A DNA stretch of 31,369 nucleotides from an uncultured Arsenicibacter sp. (GCF_945952095.1 NZ_CAMFHL010000064.1:1-31369), one strand, 5' to 3'; positions 1 through 9,519 are shown, counted from the stretch's first letter. Numbers and translations are program-made. Notes: generated by a model not told the origin, from the letters alone.

Positions 1-46
1 AGATTGCCTCTTGTCTCGTGGGCTCGGAGATGTGTATAAGAGACAG
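1..46 (+). other. Illumina Nextera adapter remnant (not genomic)
   Basis: Bases 13-46 match the 34-nt Nextera Read 2 transposase adapter, with the 19-bp Tn5 mosaic end at 28-46. Bases 5-12 (TGCCTCTT) match the i7 index of Nextera primer N711 and bases 1-4 (AGAT) match the end of the P7 primer. The order P7 end, index, adapter, insert is exactly that of a library molecule. Genomic sequence therefore begins at base 47. The adapter identity is recalled knowledge; the match is read directly from the bases. Confidence 0.97.
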
Positions 47-939
47 ATATAGGCGGGTTCTTTGGAAATATCGAGTGTTTCGGGCACGGATGCCTGCATG
101 CGGTAGGCCATCTCATACTGCGCCATCCGGTTGTTGATCTCCGGATCGAGGACGTGCTTTGCCTGCTCCTGATGCAGTTTCGTCAGGTAGTCGAGCATGC
201 GGCGGCGGCTGGTCCGGTCAACGCCCGGCGGGTTGTTGAGGTAAAACACCGGATCGGGTCCCGACCGGAAAACTACCCCCTGATGCACCGACGGCAGGAA
301 GCCGTTGCTCCAGAGCTTGGCATAAAGCGGCTGGTCACCATCGCGGCCTTTGGACAGCAGCACCACAAAGGACGGCAGGTTCTGGTTGTCTGACCCGAGT
401 CCGTAGCTGATCCACGACCCGAAGCTCGGCCGGCCGCCCTGCTGCGAGCCCGTCTGGATAAACGTAACGGCAGGGTCATGGTTAATGGCTTCGGTGTGCA
501 TGGTCCGGATAAATGTCAGGTCATTGGCCACCGTCGATGTATACGGCAGCAGTTCACTGATCCACATGCGGCCGGGGCCATGCTGCGCAAATTTGAATTT
601 TGACGCTGCCAGCGGAAAACGGCTCTGGCCCGCTGACATACCGGTCAGCCGCTGGCCTTTGCGTACCGATTCGGGCAGGTCCTGTCCCCACATTTTTTCG
701 AGACGCGGCTTGTAGTCGAACAACTCCAGCTGCGAGGGGGCACCGCTCTGAAACAGGTAGATAACCCGTTTTACCTTCGGCGGGAAGTGGGGCTTGCCTA
801 ACGCGGGGCCTTCGGATGCCGACGCGGAAACCGGATTCAGCAGCGACGCGAGCGCCAGTGTACCGATGCCCGCACTCGTCTGGCCGAGGAACGTCCGGCG
901 GCTCATCATGTCGTGTAATTGATCCTGAATGTCAGACAT
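47..939 (-). CDS. DUF1501 family protein, Tat signal, 3' end missing
   Basis: The minus-strand frame from ATG 939 stays open to base 47, where the adapter begins, giving 297 residues without the C-terminus. Family members are usually some 450-500 residues, so about a third is missing. A twin-arginine motif SRRTFLGQ lies at residues 13-20, followed by a hydrophobic segment and an A-S-A-S-E region, so Tat export is likely. The segment KVKRVIYLFQSGAPSQLELFDYKP-like, around residues 54-76, is typical of DUF1501 proteins, which are distantly related to sulfatases and alkaline phosphatases but of unknown reaction. The start lies 4 bases after the stop of the PSCyt gene, so the two are co-transcribed and probably translationally coupled. 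This pairing is common in Planctomycetes and some Bacteroidota. Substrate is unknown. Confidence 0.93.
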
Positions 940-943
940 GATC

Positions 944-3900
944 TTATCGTTTAATGATTGCTTCGTCGAAATTCATAACAGTGCTGGCGACAATGGTCAG
1001 CGCAGCCAGGTCCGCTGGCGGAAGCTGGCGGTCAACCGGATGGCGGCCAACGGTCAGCAGGTCTGAGGTCCGCTTCGGATTAGCGCGGAAATCGCGCAGT
1101 TCTTCGGCGTAAAGTTGCTGCATCAGCGTGACCTCCGCCGGACGGGCGGGACGGCTGATGATGGCTTTGAACAGGTACGAGACCGCCGCGTCTGAAGGCT
1201 GACCGCCCGTTGCCGGATACGTTTTCAGCGTCTGCTGGGCCAGGGCACGGGCGGCTTCCACAAACTGTGGGTCGTTCAGCGTCACCAGTGCCTGTAACGG
1301 CGTGGACGTTTTCTGCCGGCGGACGGTGCAGGTATGCCGCTCGGCCGCGTCGAAATTGAGCATCATCGGTGGCGGCGACGACCGTTTCCAGATCGTATAT
1401 AAAGACCGCCGGTATAGACTGTCGCCCTGACTTTCAATGTATTTAACGGCGTTCCGTGTGGCCAGTGCTTCCCAGATACCCGCCGGCTGGTAGGGCCGGA
1501 CGCTGGGTCCGCCAACGTGCCGGCTGAGCAGCCCGCCCGCGACCAGCGCATTATCCCGGACCTGTTCGGCCGACATCCGGTAGCTTGCCCCGCGCGTCAG
1601 GAACGTATTGTCGTAATCTTTTTCCCGAATGTTTTCCGGTACCGATGAAGACTGGCGATAGGTGGCCGACATCACGATTTTCTTATGCAGCGCTTTCACG
1701 TTCCAGCCGCTTTCACGGAAGCTGACGGCCAGGTAATCCAGCAGTTCCAGGTGCGACGGCAGGTTGCCCTGATTGCCGAAATCATCGCTGGTTTTCACCA
1801 GACCCTGCCCGAAATACTGTTGCCAGATGCGGTTAACAATCACACGGCTGAACAGGGGATTTTCTTTGTCGAGGAGCCATTGGGCCAGCCCGAGGCGGTT
1901 TTTCGGGGCATCGCCGGAAAATTTAAGCAGTTGTTCGGGCGTGTTGGGCTGGACCTCATCGCCGGGCGCGTCGTAGGCCCCGCGCTTCAGAATAAACGTC
2001 TGCCGCGGAAACTTGCGCTCCGTCATGGTCATCACCTGATCCGCATTGGTAAAAATCATCATTGACTCGCCGCGCAGCTTCATCGCGTCGTCATAGACCT
2101 TCTTGTATCCGGCATCAACGGTCGAAACGTAAAAATTGTACAGGCCGGCGCGTTGTTCGGCCGTCCGGTCGTCGGCCGGTGTCCGCAGCGCTTCCAGCAG
2201 CGCATCCGGCTGCCCGGCGAGGCGCGGCATTTCAATCGGGCTCAGGGCGCGGTCAAATAGTTTGAGCTCATCGACAGCCACGTCCTTCAGGTAATAGTCG
2301 TGCATACGGCCGACGTAGAACGAGTGTTGTGCCCAGTGCGTTTTATTCTTGCCGTAAATAATGCTGTGGTGCAGGTTATCCGTGATTACCTGTGTCTGCA
2401 TGGGCTTGCCGTTGAGGTAGAGATTTACCCCCTTCGTATGGCCGAAACCATCGTAGGTCATCGCAATCTGGAACCACTGATTGACGGGTACTTTTTCAAC
2501 GCTTTCAATATCAAGGGCGTTGTTTGGCCAGACATGGCTCAGCATGACCTTAATGCGGCCGTCTTTCAGGAGATCAACCTCATAGCCGCGCTGCCCGTCC
2601 ATTGGTCCGGCGGTCCGGCCCATAAGCGTGCCCTCCAGCCCCGGCTTCGACAGATTGAACCAGGCACTGAGTGTAAACGGCTGGTTTTGTTCAAAAACGG
2701 CAAACTCATACGGTAACTGAATCTGACTGTCGCCGAACAGATACCGGGCTTTGCCGAAGCGCCCCGGCACCGATTTCGGAAACCGCTCCATATCACCGCT
2801 CATCCGCGCCGGAATGGTATCGTTGACCGTATTTTTAAACGCATTACGCGGGTCTTTTTCCAGTTCGGCCCACGATTTACGTTTAGGCTTTTCCGGTTCT
2901 TTCGGCGGTTCCGGCTTCAGTTTACCGGCGGCCCGCAGCGCTTCTTCCTGTTTCTTTTTCTCCTGTTCCTGCTTTTTCCGGATCTCCTCCTGCTTTGCAA
3001 ATTCCTTGAAGTTGACACGGTCAGCCTCATCGAAGGTGTAATGCGCAATCAGACCGAGTTTGTCGGTCGGGGCTGGTTTCTGTTCGGCTTTGGCCAGCCA
3101 CTGCCCGAACCGCTGCTGGTATTCGGGGCGGTTGGTGTTGAGTTGCTGCTCAACCGGCCGGAGTTGTTTCTGGATGTATTTTACCTTCGCTTCCGCATCT
3201 TTCGACAGGAGCGTGATGGTCGGCGCGGCTTCCCCGTTATACGGAATCTGGCCACGGTCATTGTTGCTGTTGAAGAAGGCATACAGCGAATAATAATCCT
3301 TCTGGCTGATCGGGTCATACTTGTGGTCGTGACAGCGGGCGCATTCAACGGTCAGGCCCAGAAACGCCTTGCCGAAGGTGTTGGTCCGGTCGGCCACGTA
3401 TTCCACCCGGTATTCTTCATCCACAATACCACCTTCCTGACTTTGCTGGTGGTTCCGGTTGAAGGCCGTGGCAATCAGCATGTCGCGGGTCGGGCGCGGG
3501 TGTTCGGGGGTCGGCAACATATCGCCTGCCAGCTGCCAGGTCACAAATTTGTCGTATGACAGATTCTGGTTAAAGGCCCGGATGACCCAGTCGCGGTACG
3601 GCCAGGAGGTCCGTAATCCGTCATCCTGATAGCCGTGGGTGTCGGCATAGCGGGCCACATCGAGCCAGTCACTGGCTTGTCGTTCGCCGAAGTGCGGGCT
3701 GGCCAGCAGCCGGTCAACAGCCTTTTCGTAGGCGTCCGCTGATTTGTCGGCCAGGAAGGTCTCAACATCAGCGGCGGTCGGGGGCAGGCCGGTCAGGTCG
3801 AGACTGACCCGCCGGAGCAAGGTCGCCCGATCCGCTTCGGGGGCTGGTTTCAGGCCTTTTTCTTCGTGTTTCTGCGCCACAAACCGGTCGATGTCATTGC

Positions 3901-4417
3901 GGACCCACGCCTTGTTTTTAACGACGGGTATGTCCGCCATGGTCGGAGCGACCAGCGACCAGTGGGGCTTGTATTCGGCACCCTGCTCAATCCAGCGCAC
4001 AAGCAGGGCTTTTTCTTCCGTGCTCAGCGACAGGTGCGATTCCGGCGTCGGCATCATCATCTCCGGATCGGTACTCATGATGCGGTGGTAAAGCTCGCTG
4101 CCGTCAACATCTCCGGGAACGATGGCGCGGTTGCCGCTTTCCAGTTTGTCGTAGGCATTATCGGCAATGTCGAGCCGCAGACCAGCCTTCTGTTTGTTCT
4201 TATCCGGTCCGTGGCAGGCAAAGCACCGGTCCGACAAAATCGGCTTGATATGCAGGTTGTAATCGACGGTTTTGGGCAGCGTATTATCCAGCGCGAGTAG
4301 TTCGGCGGGCTTTTCAGTGTGCCGGTTACAGGCCGTAAACCAGACCGCTGAGGCCAGCAGACCGGCCGCAGAAAAAAGGCTTAGATAACGGACTCGTATG
4401 TCGGACCAGTAATGCAT
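944..4417 (-). CDS. PSD1/PSCyt-type lipoprotein with DUF1549, LamG and DUF1553 domains
   Basis: This 1157-residue protein has an N-terminal hydrophobic segment ending in FTAC, so Cys30 is a likely lipidation site. A CxxCH haem motif (C65-F-A-C68-H69) sits in a PSCyt1 domain, and a second CxxCH (C359-A-R-C362-H363) lies in the DUF1549/PSCyt2 region with the sequence HDHKYDP. A Lys/Glu-rich linker follows at about 475-530, then a LamG/concanavalin-like region at about 560-720 and a DUF1553 domain in the last 300 residues. The order matches the planctomycete cytochrome c family. The gene is first in an operon with the DUF1501 gene. These pairs are suspected to act on extracellular polysaccharides or in surface redox reactions, but no biochemical role is established. 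Length is normal for the family. Confidence 0.93.
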   Translation of the reverse strand: MHYWSDIRVRYLSLFSAAGLLASAVWFTACNRHTEKPAELLALDNTLPKTVDYNLHIKPILSDRCFACHGPDKNKQKAGLRLDIADNAYDKLESGNRAIVPGDVDGSELYHRIMSTDPEMMMPTPESHLSLSTEEKALLVRWIEQGAEYKPHWSLVAPTMADIPVVKNKAWVRNDIDRFVAQKHEEKGLKPAPEADRATLLRRVSLDLTGLPPTAADVETFLADKSADAYEKAVDRLLASPHFGERQASDWLDVARYADTHGYQDDGLRTSWPYRDWVIRAFNQNLSYDKFVTWQLAGDMLPTPEHPRPTRDMLIATAFNRNHQQSQEGGIVDEEYRVEYVADRTNTFGKAFLGLTVECARCHDHKYDPISQKDYYSLYAFFNSNNDRGQIPYNGEAAPTITLLSKDAEAKVKYIQKQLRPVEQQLNTNRPEYQQRFGQWLAKAEQKPAPTDKLGLIAHYTFDEADRVNFKEFAKQEEIRKKQEQEKKKQEEALRAAGKLKPEPPKEPEKPKRKSWAELEKDPRNAFKNTVNDTIPARMSGDMERFPKSVPGRFGKARYLFGDSQIQLPYEFAVFEQNQPFTLSAWFNLSKPGLEGTLMGRTAGPMDGQRGYEVDLLKDGRIKVMLSHVWPNNALDIESVEKVPVNQWFQIAMTYDGFGHTKGVNLYLNGKPMQTQVITDNLHHSIIYGKNKTHWAQHSFYVGRMHDYYLKDVAVDELKLFDRALSPIEMPRLAGQPDALLEALRTPADDRTAEQRAGLYNFYVSTVDAGYKKVYDDAMKLRGESMMIFTNADQVMTMTERKFPRQTFILKRGAYDAPGDEVQPNTPEQLLKFSGDAPKNRLGLAQWLLDKENPLFSRVIVNRIWQQYFGQGLVKTSDDFGNQGNLPSHLELLDYLAVSFRESGWNVKALHKKIVMSATYRQSSSVPENIREKDYDNTFLTRGASYRMSAEQVRDNALVAGGLLSRHVGGPSVRPYQPAGIWEALATRNAVKYIESQGDSLYRRSLYTIWKRSSPPPMMLNFDAAERHTCTVRRQKTSTPLQALVTLNDPQFVEAARALAQQTLKTYPATGGQPSDAAVSYLFKAIISRPARPAEVTLMQQLYAEELRDFRANPKRTSDLLTVGRHPVDRQLPPADLAALTIVASTVMNFDEAIIKR

Positions 4418-4450
4418 ACGATGGGTTGTTGAGTTACAAGGTGACTATAA

Positions 4451-4458
4451 CAAAAATA
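4451..4458 (-). promoter_or_regulatory. Bacteroidota -7 element for the PSCyt-DUF1501 operon
   Basis: On the minus strand this reads TATTTTTG, an exact match to the TAnnTTTG -7 consensus of the Bacteroidota primary sigma factor. It lies 33 bases upstream of the ATG at 4417. The expected -33 position holds a T-rich CTTTAT rather than a perfect TTTG. Motif seen; promoter use inferred. Confidence 0.5.
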
Positions 4459-4619
4459 CACCGATCTTACCATAAAGTGTTAGTAAAAGGCAATTTTGTG
4501 CAGGAATTAGTCAAGTTCGGATGATATACCGGAACAGGTGGCTCCGTTCCGGAAATTATGTACAGGTTCGTGCTTTAAGATAGCGTATATTTCCGGCATT
4601 TCCGGTTGTCTGCTGCCCT

Positions 4620-5387
4620 ATGCCCCGTATCATCGACCTTTCGAAGCCCATTCAGTTTAATGCACAGGACCCGTGGTTTATGCGGGTGAAGATTAAACAC
4701 AAGGCACACCGCAGCGCGCGCTGGCTGATCCGTTTTCTGGGCCTGCCGTTCCGGTTATTTCCGCCGGGCTTTTCGGGCTGGGCCGACGATACAATCAGCC
4801 ACATGGGCGTACATGCCACCACGCACATTGACGCGCCCTGGCATTATTTCCCGACGGTAGCAGGGCAGCCCGCCAAAACCATTGATCAGGTGCCGCTGGA
4901 ATGGTGCTACGGCGATGGCCTGAAGCTCGATATGACCCACAAGGCCGATTTTGACCCCATTACGGTCGATGACCTGAAAGCTGAGCTGGCCCGCACAAAA
5001 GCGGTGCTGACGCCGGGTATGATTGTGCTGATTCAGACCGGCCGCGACCGGTTCAACGGTACGAAAACTTTTGCGGAGGTGGGTACAGGTATGAGTAAAG
5101 AAGCCACCGAATGGCTGATCGATCAGGGTATTAAGGTCATGGGCATTGATCAGTGGGGGTGGGACCTGCCGCTGCGCTACATGATCGGGCAGGCCAAAAA
5201 GACCAATAATCCGGAGTTGTTCTGGGAAGGACATCTGGTCGGGCGCGAAAAGGAATACTGCCACATCGAACAACTGGTGAACCTGGGTGCATTACCGGTC
5301 TCGGGTTTCAAAGTCTGTGTATTTCCGTTGAAAATCGTTGGCGCGTCGGCGGCTCCCGCCCGCGTTGTAGCCATTCTGGAGGATTGA
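4620..5387 (+). CDS. Cyclase family protein (kynurenine formamidase-like metal hydrolase)
   Basis: The 255-residue product belongs to the cyclase family (Pfam Cyclase), metal-dependent hydrolases that include kynurenine formamidase KynB and isatin hydrolase. The signature H65-A-T-T-H69-I-D71-A-P-W-H75 matches HxGTHxDxPxH except that Thr replaces Gly in the third position. The C-terminal YCHIEQLVNL is also typical. No signal peptide is seen, so it is probably cytoplasmic. The ATG at 4620 begins MPRIIDLSKP, which aligns with the usual family N-terminus (DLS near the start). It diverges from the PSCyt operon across 202 bases and no kynurenine-pathway genes are nearby, so the substrate cannot be assigned. 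Confidence 0.88.
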   Translation: MPRIIDLSKPIQFNAQDPWFMRVKIKHKAHRSARWLIRFLGLPFRLFPPGFSGWADDTISHMGVHATTHIDAPWHYFPTVAGQPAKTIDQVPLEWCYGDGLKLDMTHKADFDPITVDDLKAELARTKAVLTPGMIVLIQTGRDRFNGTKTFAEVGTGMSKEATEWLIDQGIKVMGIDQWGWDLPLRYMIGQAKKTNNPELFWEGHLVGREKEYCHIEQLVNLGALPVSGFKVCVFPLKIVGASAAPARVVAILED

Positions 5388-5494
5388 TGCCATAGCACTC
5401 CTTCCACAAAAAACACGATTAAAGTCACAGGGAAGCGCTGAATAACGGAACATTATTCGGTTTTTGCTATATTCGGCAGTTAACAAACTACCGC

Positions 5495-7960
5495 ATGAAA
5501 ACACGATACCCGACCCGCTTTACTGCATTCCTGACGAGTTGCTTTTTCCTGTTTACCCTTTCCGTTTCTGCTCAGACCATTGCGACCTTCACGGCCGGCA
5601 TGGATAAAAAAGATGGCTTCATGCCGTTTTACTGGGACGCTAAAAAAGGAAAGGTTTACCTCGAAATCGGCCAGTTCGATACGGAATTCCTGTATTTCCC
5701 GTCGCTGGCACAGGGCGTTGGCTCCAATGATATCGGCCTGGACCGTGGCCGGCTGGGCGATGAACACGTCGTTAAGTTCCAGCGTACCGGCCCGAAAGTC
5801 CTGCTGACCGAAGGCAATTCGCGCTACCGGGCCATCACCAGTGACCCGCTCGAACGCCGCGCCGTGGAAGAGTCATTCGCCAAATCGGTTCACTGGGGCT
5901 TCGATGTGGTCGCCGAAGAGGGTGGCCGTGTCCTGGTCGACCTGACGCCGTTCCTGATGCAGGACGCGGTCGGCGTTACCCAGGCCATTACCCAGACTCG
6001 TCAGGGCAGCTTCCGGATGGACCAAAGCCGGAGCGTAATGTACCTGCCGAACACCAGAAATTTCCCGCAAAACACCGAATTTGAGGTTACCACGACCTTC
6101 ACCGGCGACAATCCGGGGCAGTACCTGCGCTCGGTCGTGCCGACGGCAACGATGGTGACCGTCAACCAGCACCACTCATTTGTGCAGCTGCCGGATAACA
6201 AATATGAAGTACGGGAATTCGATCCGCGTATCGGTTATAGCGGCATTGAGTATTTCGACTATGCAACGCCGGTTGGTCAGCCGATCATGAAACGCTACAT
6301 TTCGCGCCACCGGCTGGAGAAAAAAGACCCGAAAGCCGCCATCAGCGATCCGGTAAAACCGATTGTTTATTACCTCGATCCGGGCACGCCGGAGCCGATC
6401 CGGACAGCGCTGCTCGAAGGAACGGCGTGGTGGAATCAGGCATTTGAGGCTGCCGGTTACCGGAATGCGTTCCAGGTAAAACTGTTGCCGGCCGATGCCG
6501 ACCCGATGGATATCCGGTACAACCTCGTTCAGTGGGTGCACCGCTCAACGCGGGGCTGGTCATACGGGGCCAGTGTGATTGATCCCCGCACCGGCGAAAT
6601 CCTGAAAGGCAAGGTAACGCTGGGTTCGCTGCGGGTTCGGCAGGATTACCTCATTGCACAGGGACTTGTGGGTAAATTCGAAGGCGAAACGCCGCCGGCC
6701 GACTTCAACGACAATTCCGAGATGATGAAAATGTCGCTGAACCGCTTGCGTCAGCTGGCCGCCCATGAGGTTGGTCACACGCTCGGTTTGCCGCATAATT
6801 ACGTGGCCAGTACACAGTCGCGGGCGTCAGTAATGGACTACCCGCACATGGTCGCTAAGCTCAAAGGCGCAACCGTTGACCTGTCGGATGCCTATGCGCT
6901 CGGCATCGGCGACTATGATAAGTGGAGCATTATCTACGGCTATCAGGACTTTCCGGACGGAGCCGACGAGAAAAAAGAACTGGCAAAGGTGGTTGAACAG
7001 ATGCACGCCAAAGGCCTGACGTTCCTGACGGATCAGGATGCGCGGCCGGAAGGCAGTGTACACCCGAAAACGCACCTGTGGGACAACGGTGCCGATGCGA
7101 CCGACGAACTGAAACGCGTGTCGGAGCTCCGTAAGGTGGTGCTGAGCAACTTCAACGAAAAGAAAATTCCGGTTGGTACCCCGCTTGCGACGCTCGAAGA
7201 GGTGTTTGTGCCGATGTATATGTTTCACCGTTTCCAGACCGAAGCCACGGCGAAGGTGCTGGGCGGCATGAACTACACCAATGCGCTGCGGGGCGATGGC
7301 CAGCCGGTGCTGTCATTTGTGTCGGCCGACGATCAGACAAAGGCGCTGAATGCCCTGCTGTCAACCTTGACACCGCAGTTTCTGGCGGTTCCGGATGCGG
7401 TGTTGAAGCAGATTCCGCCACGGGCGTTCCGGTATAATCCAAATCAGCGCGAAGTATTCAAACGCCATACGGGTCTTTCGTTTGACCCGCTGGGCCCGCC
7501 GGAAGCCGCTGCGGGGATGACCATCCGCCTGATGCTGAACCCTGACCGGGCAGCCCGCCTGGCGCGTCAGCCGGCCTTTGATGCAAAACTGCCGGGCCTG
7601 GATAAGGTGATCAGTGCGCTGGTGACGGCAACGTTCGGCGATGCAAAGACCTTTGCCGCCCAGAAGCAGGATAAGACGTATACGGGTGATATCCGCCGGA
7701 TGGTGCAGCAGAAAGTAGTTGAACACCTGATTCAGCTGGCGGTCAACAAGGAAAATGATGTACCGGCCCGCGCCGCCGCCCACGAAGCGTTAATGCAGAT
7801 TAAACTGACGTATCCGCAGAGCTTCATGGGCTGGATTATCCGCCAGTACGAAGAAAATCCGGACAGCGTACCGCTCACGCCAACCCTGACCCCACCGGAC
7901 GGTCAGCCGATTGATCCTGGTCAGGAGTGGCTCCAGCCAGACTGTGAGTGGGTAAAATAG
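5495..7960 (+). CDS. Secreted zinc-dependent metalloprotease (DUF5117/DUF4953 type)
   Basis: The 821-residue protein starts with a signal peptide (basic MKTR, hydrophobic core, likely cut after VSAQ). The zinc-binding motif H424-E-V-G-H428-T-L-G-L-P-H434 is a metzincin-type HExxHxxGxxH, followed by a Met-turn S-V-M447-D-Y-P. The region before it matches the DUF5117/DUF5118 portion of large Bacteroidota metalloproteases, and the region after it resembles DUF4953. All catalytic residues are intact. It is probably periplasmic or outer-membrane exposed; no T9SS sorting domain is visible at the C-terminus, which ends LQPDCEWVK. A hairpin terminator follows, separating it from the porin gene. Natural substrates of this family are largely unknown. 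Confidence 0.92.
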   Translation: MKTRYPTRFTAFLTSCFFLFTLSVSAQTIATFTAGMDKKDGFMPFYWDAKKGKVYLEIGQFDTEFLYFPSLAQGVGSNDIGLDRGRLGDEHVVKFQRTGPKVLLTEGNSRYRAITSDPLERRAVEESFAKSVHWGFDVVAEEGGRVLVDLTPFLMQDAVGVTQAITQTRQGSFRMDQSRSVMYLPNTRNFPQNTEFEVTTTFTGDNPGQYLRSVVPTATMVTVNQHHSFVQLPDNKYEVREFDPRIGYSGIEYFDYATPVGQPIMKRYISRHRLEKKDPKAAISDPVKPIVYYLDPGTPEPIRTALLEGTAWWNQAFEAAGYRNAFQVKLLPADADPMDIRYNLVQWVHRSTRGWSYGASVIDPRTGEILKGKVTLGSLRVRQDYLIAQGLVGKFEGETPPADFNDNSEMMKMSLNRLRQLAAHEVGHTLGLPHNYVASTQSRASVMDYPHMVAKLKGATVDLSDAYALGIGDYDKWSIIYGYQDFPDGADEKKELAKVVEQMHAKGLTFLTDQDARPEGSVHPKTHLWDNGADATDELKRVSELRKVVLSNFNEKKIPVGTPLATLEEVFVPMYMFHRFQTEATAKVLGGMNYTNALRGDGQPVLSFVSADDQTKALNALLSTLTPQFLAVPDAVLKQIPPRAFRYNPNQREVFKRHTGLSFDPLGPPEAAAGMTIRLMLNPDRAARLARQPAFDAKLPGLDKVISALVTATFGDAKTFAAQKQDKTYTGDIRRMVQQKVVEHLIQLAVNKENDVPARAAAHEALMQIKLTYPQSFMGWIIRQYEENPDSVPLTPTLTPPDGQPIDPGQEWLQPDCEWVK

Positions 7961-7995
7961 CCTGCTCTGTCCGGCTTCCAGACGACCTGTTTATG

Positions 7996-8027
7996 AAAAG
8001 GAGTTGGTATAAACACCAGCTCCTTTT
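7996..8027 (+). terminator. Rho-independent terminator after the metalloprotease gene
   Basis: A 13-bp stem (AAAAGGAGTTGGT paired with ACCAGCTCCTTTT, one G-U wobble) closes a 6-base loop at 8009-8014 and runs into a T-rich stretch (CTTTT). It lies 35 bases after the stop at 7960 and just upstream of the porin start, so the porin probably has its own promoter or depends on read-through. Confidence 0.72.
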
Positions 8028-8049
8028 CTTTTATGAGCATTTATCGGTT

Positions 8050-9459
8050 ATGAAAAAGCTTCTGTTCACTTCGTTCGTACTTAGCCATTGCCTTTGCTTT
8101 GCCCAGACACCGGCTGAGCCGAAAGGACCTGAAACCGCTTCGGCCCGGCCTTACGCCGATGACAAATCAGAGTTGAAATATAATCTCAATCAAACGGGCT
8201 CGCATTTTTTTAAGGCCACGTTCCTCAATCAGACCTGGCTGCGGCTGAATCAGAGCAATCCGGGAACGACGGTTGTCAGTACGCCCAAAGACAATACGTT
8301 CGACATCGGCCTGCGCCGGACGCGTATCCAGCTGTTCGGGCAGCTGAACGACCGGGTATTTATGTACTTCCAGTTCGGCATGAACAACTTTAACTATCAG
8401 AATGGTTTTCCGTCGTTTAACACGGCAGGCACTCCGTCGAACCGGAAAATTCAGGCGTTTTTCCACGATGCGGTAGGGGAGTACCTGGTCTTTAAACATA
8501 AGGATTACCTGAAAATCGGGGCTGGTCTGACGGTGGTTAACGGCCTGTCGCGGTTTAGCCAGCCGAGCGTGACGACAATTATGACCATGGATGTGCCGGT
8601 CTTTGCGCAGGCTACCGTCGACCAGACCGATGAGTTCTCGCGGAAACTGAGCCTCTACGCCCGTGGTCAGGTTGGCCGCGTCGACTACCGGTTTGCCATC
8701 AGCGATCCCTTCCCGATTCAGACCAACGGGGCTGCCCCGCCGGCCTTGTCGCCGTATTCAACCTTCGCCCTGAAAGGACACACAAAGCAGTTTCAGGGAC
8801 TGCTGCTCTATCAGTTTTTCGACAAAGAAAGCCATCAGACCCCGGGCTACATGACCGGTACTTATCTGGGTAAAAAGAAGGTTTTTAACCTCGAAGGCGG
8901 GTTTATCACCCAGCAAAACGCGATGTGGCACCGTGAAGGTACTACTGATACTACCTACACAAACCTAAACCTGTGGTCGCTGGCAACGTTTCTGGACATG
9001 CCCCTCGACAAGGCGAAAGGCACCGCTATCAGCGCCTATGCCGGTTATTTTAACATGAACTACGGCCCGAACTATCTGCGCTACAACGGCATCATGAACC
9101 CGGCGACCGGCTCGTCGGTGGCGCTGCCGGGTGTTTCCGGTATTCAGGGCAATGCCTTTCCGATGTTCGGTACCGGCAAGGTGGTGTATGCGCAGGTGGG
9201 CTATCTGCTGCGGCAGGACCTGTTCGGGGCGGGTAACGGTACGCTTATGCCTTATGCGCAGGCTCAGCTCGGTTCCTATGAACGGCTGACCAAAACCTCC
9301 GGCGTCTGGAATCTCGGCGTGAACTACCTCATCCGCGGCCACAACAGCAAACTATCCCTCGATTACCAGAACCGGCCGGTCTATCAGGCCGAAGGTGCCA
9401 AACTTGCGCCCACCGCCCGCCGCAGCCAGCTGGTGCTGCAATATCAGGTGTTTATCTGA
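8050..9459 (+). CDS. Outer-membrane porin-like beta-barrel protein (OprO/OprP-like)
   Basis: The frame is open from 7948, but the start at ATG 8050 is preferred because it gives a clean signal peptide MKKLLFTSFVLSHCLCFAQ; the 34 upstream residues would run through the terminator hairpin. The mature part, about 450 residues, alternates polar and aromatic residues as in a beta-barrel. It contains the motif GLRRTRIQLFGQLNDRVFMY, typical of phosphate-selective porin O/P-like proteins, and ends in aromatic LVLQYQVFI, a usual outer-membrane insertion end. The role is probably passive uptake of small solutes through the outer membrane. Specificity for phosphate or pyrophosphate cannot be deduced and no phosphate genes are adjacent. 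Confidence 0.85.
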   Translation: MKKLLFTSFVLSHCLCFAQTPAEPKGPETASARPYADDKSELKYNLNQTGSHFFKATFLNQTWLRLNQSNPGTTVVSTPKDNTFDIGLRRTRIQLFGQLNDRVFMYFQFGMNNFNYQNGFPSFNTAGTPSNRKIQAFFHDAVGEYLVFKHKDYLKIGAGLTVVNGLSRFSQPSVTTIMTMDVPVFAQATVDQTDEFSRKLSLYARGQVGRVDYRFAISDPFPIQTNGAAPPALSPYSTFALKGHTKQFQGLLLYQFFDKESHQTPGYMTGTYLGKKKVFNLEGGFITQQNAMWHREGTTDTTYTNLNLWSLATFLDMPLDKAKGTAISAYAGYFNMNYGPNYLRYNGIMNPATGSSVALPGVSGIQGNAFPMFGTGKVVYAQVGYLLRQDLFGAGNGTLMPYAQAQLGSYERLTKTSGVWNLGVNYLIRGHNSKLSLDYQNRPVYQAEGAKLAPTARRSQLVLQYQVFI

Positions 9460-9482
9460 TTAGGCTAACGAAGGCTGGTCTG

Positions 9483-9519
9483 GTGGTGGCACGACTGAGA
9501 GTCGTGCCACCACTTTTTT
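9483..9519 (+). terminator. Strong terminator hairpin; arms shared with 23626-23670
   Basis: A 14-bp perfect stem (GTGGTGGCACGACT / AGTCGTGCCACCAC) with a 3-base GAG loop is followed by six T at 9514-9519. It ends the porin transcript. The 13-base arms recur exactly around 23626-23670 with a different loop, so it also belongs to a dispersed repeat family. Confidence 0.9.

Noticed and set aside
28..46. Tn5 mosaic end suggesting a transposon
   Set aside because: It is contiguous with the Nextera adapter, an i7 index and the P7 primer end, so it comes from library preparation.
3041..3559. 172-codon open frame on the plus strand inside the PSCyt gene
   Set aside because: Antisense to a well-supported conserved gene; no recognisable domain; long antisense frames are expected at this base composition.
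4755..5273. 172-codon minus-strand frame opposite the cyclase gene
   Set aside because: The plus-strand protein carries an intact family signature; the antisense translation has no recognisable features.
7948..8049. Upstream extension of the porin frame by 34 codons
   Set aside because: It runs through the terminator hairpin and hides the signal peptide, which starts at ATG 8050.
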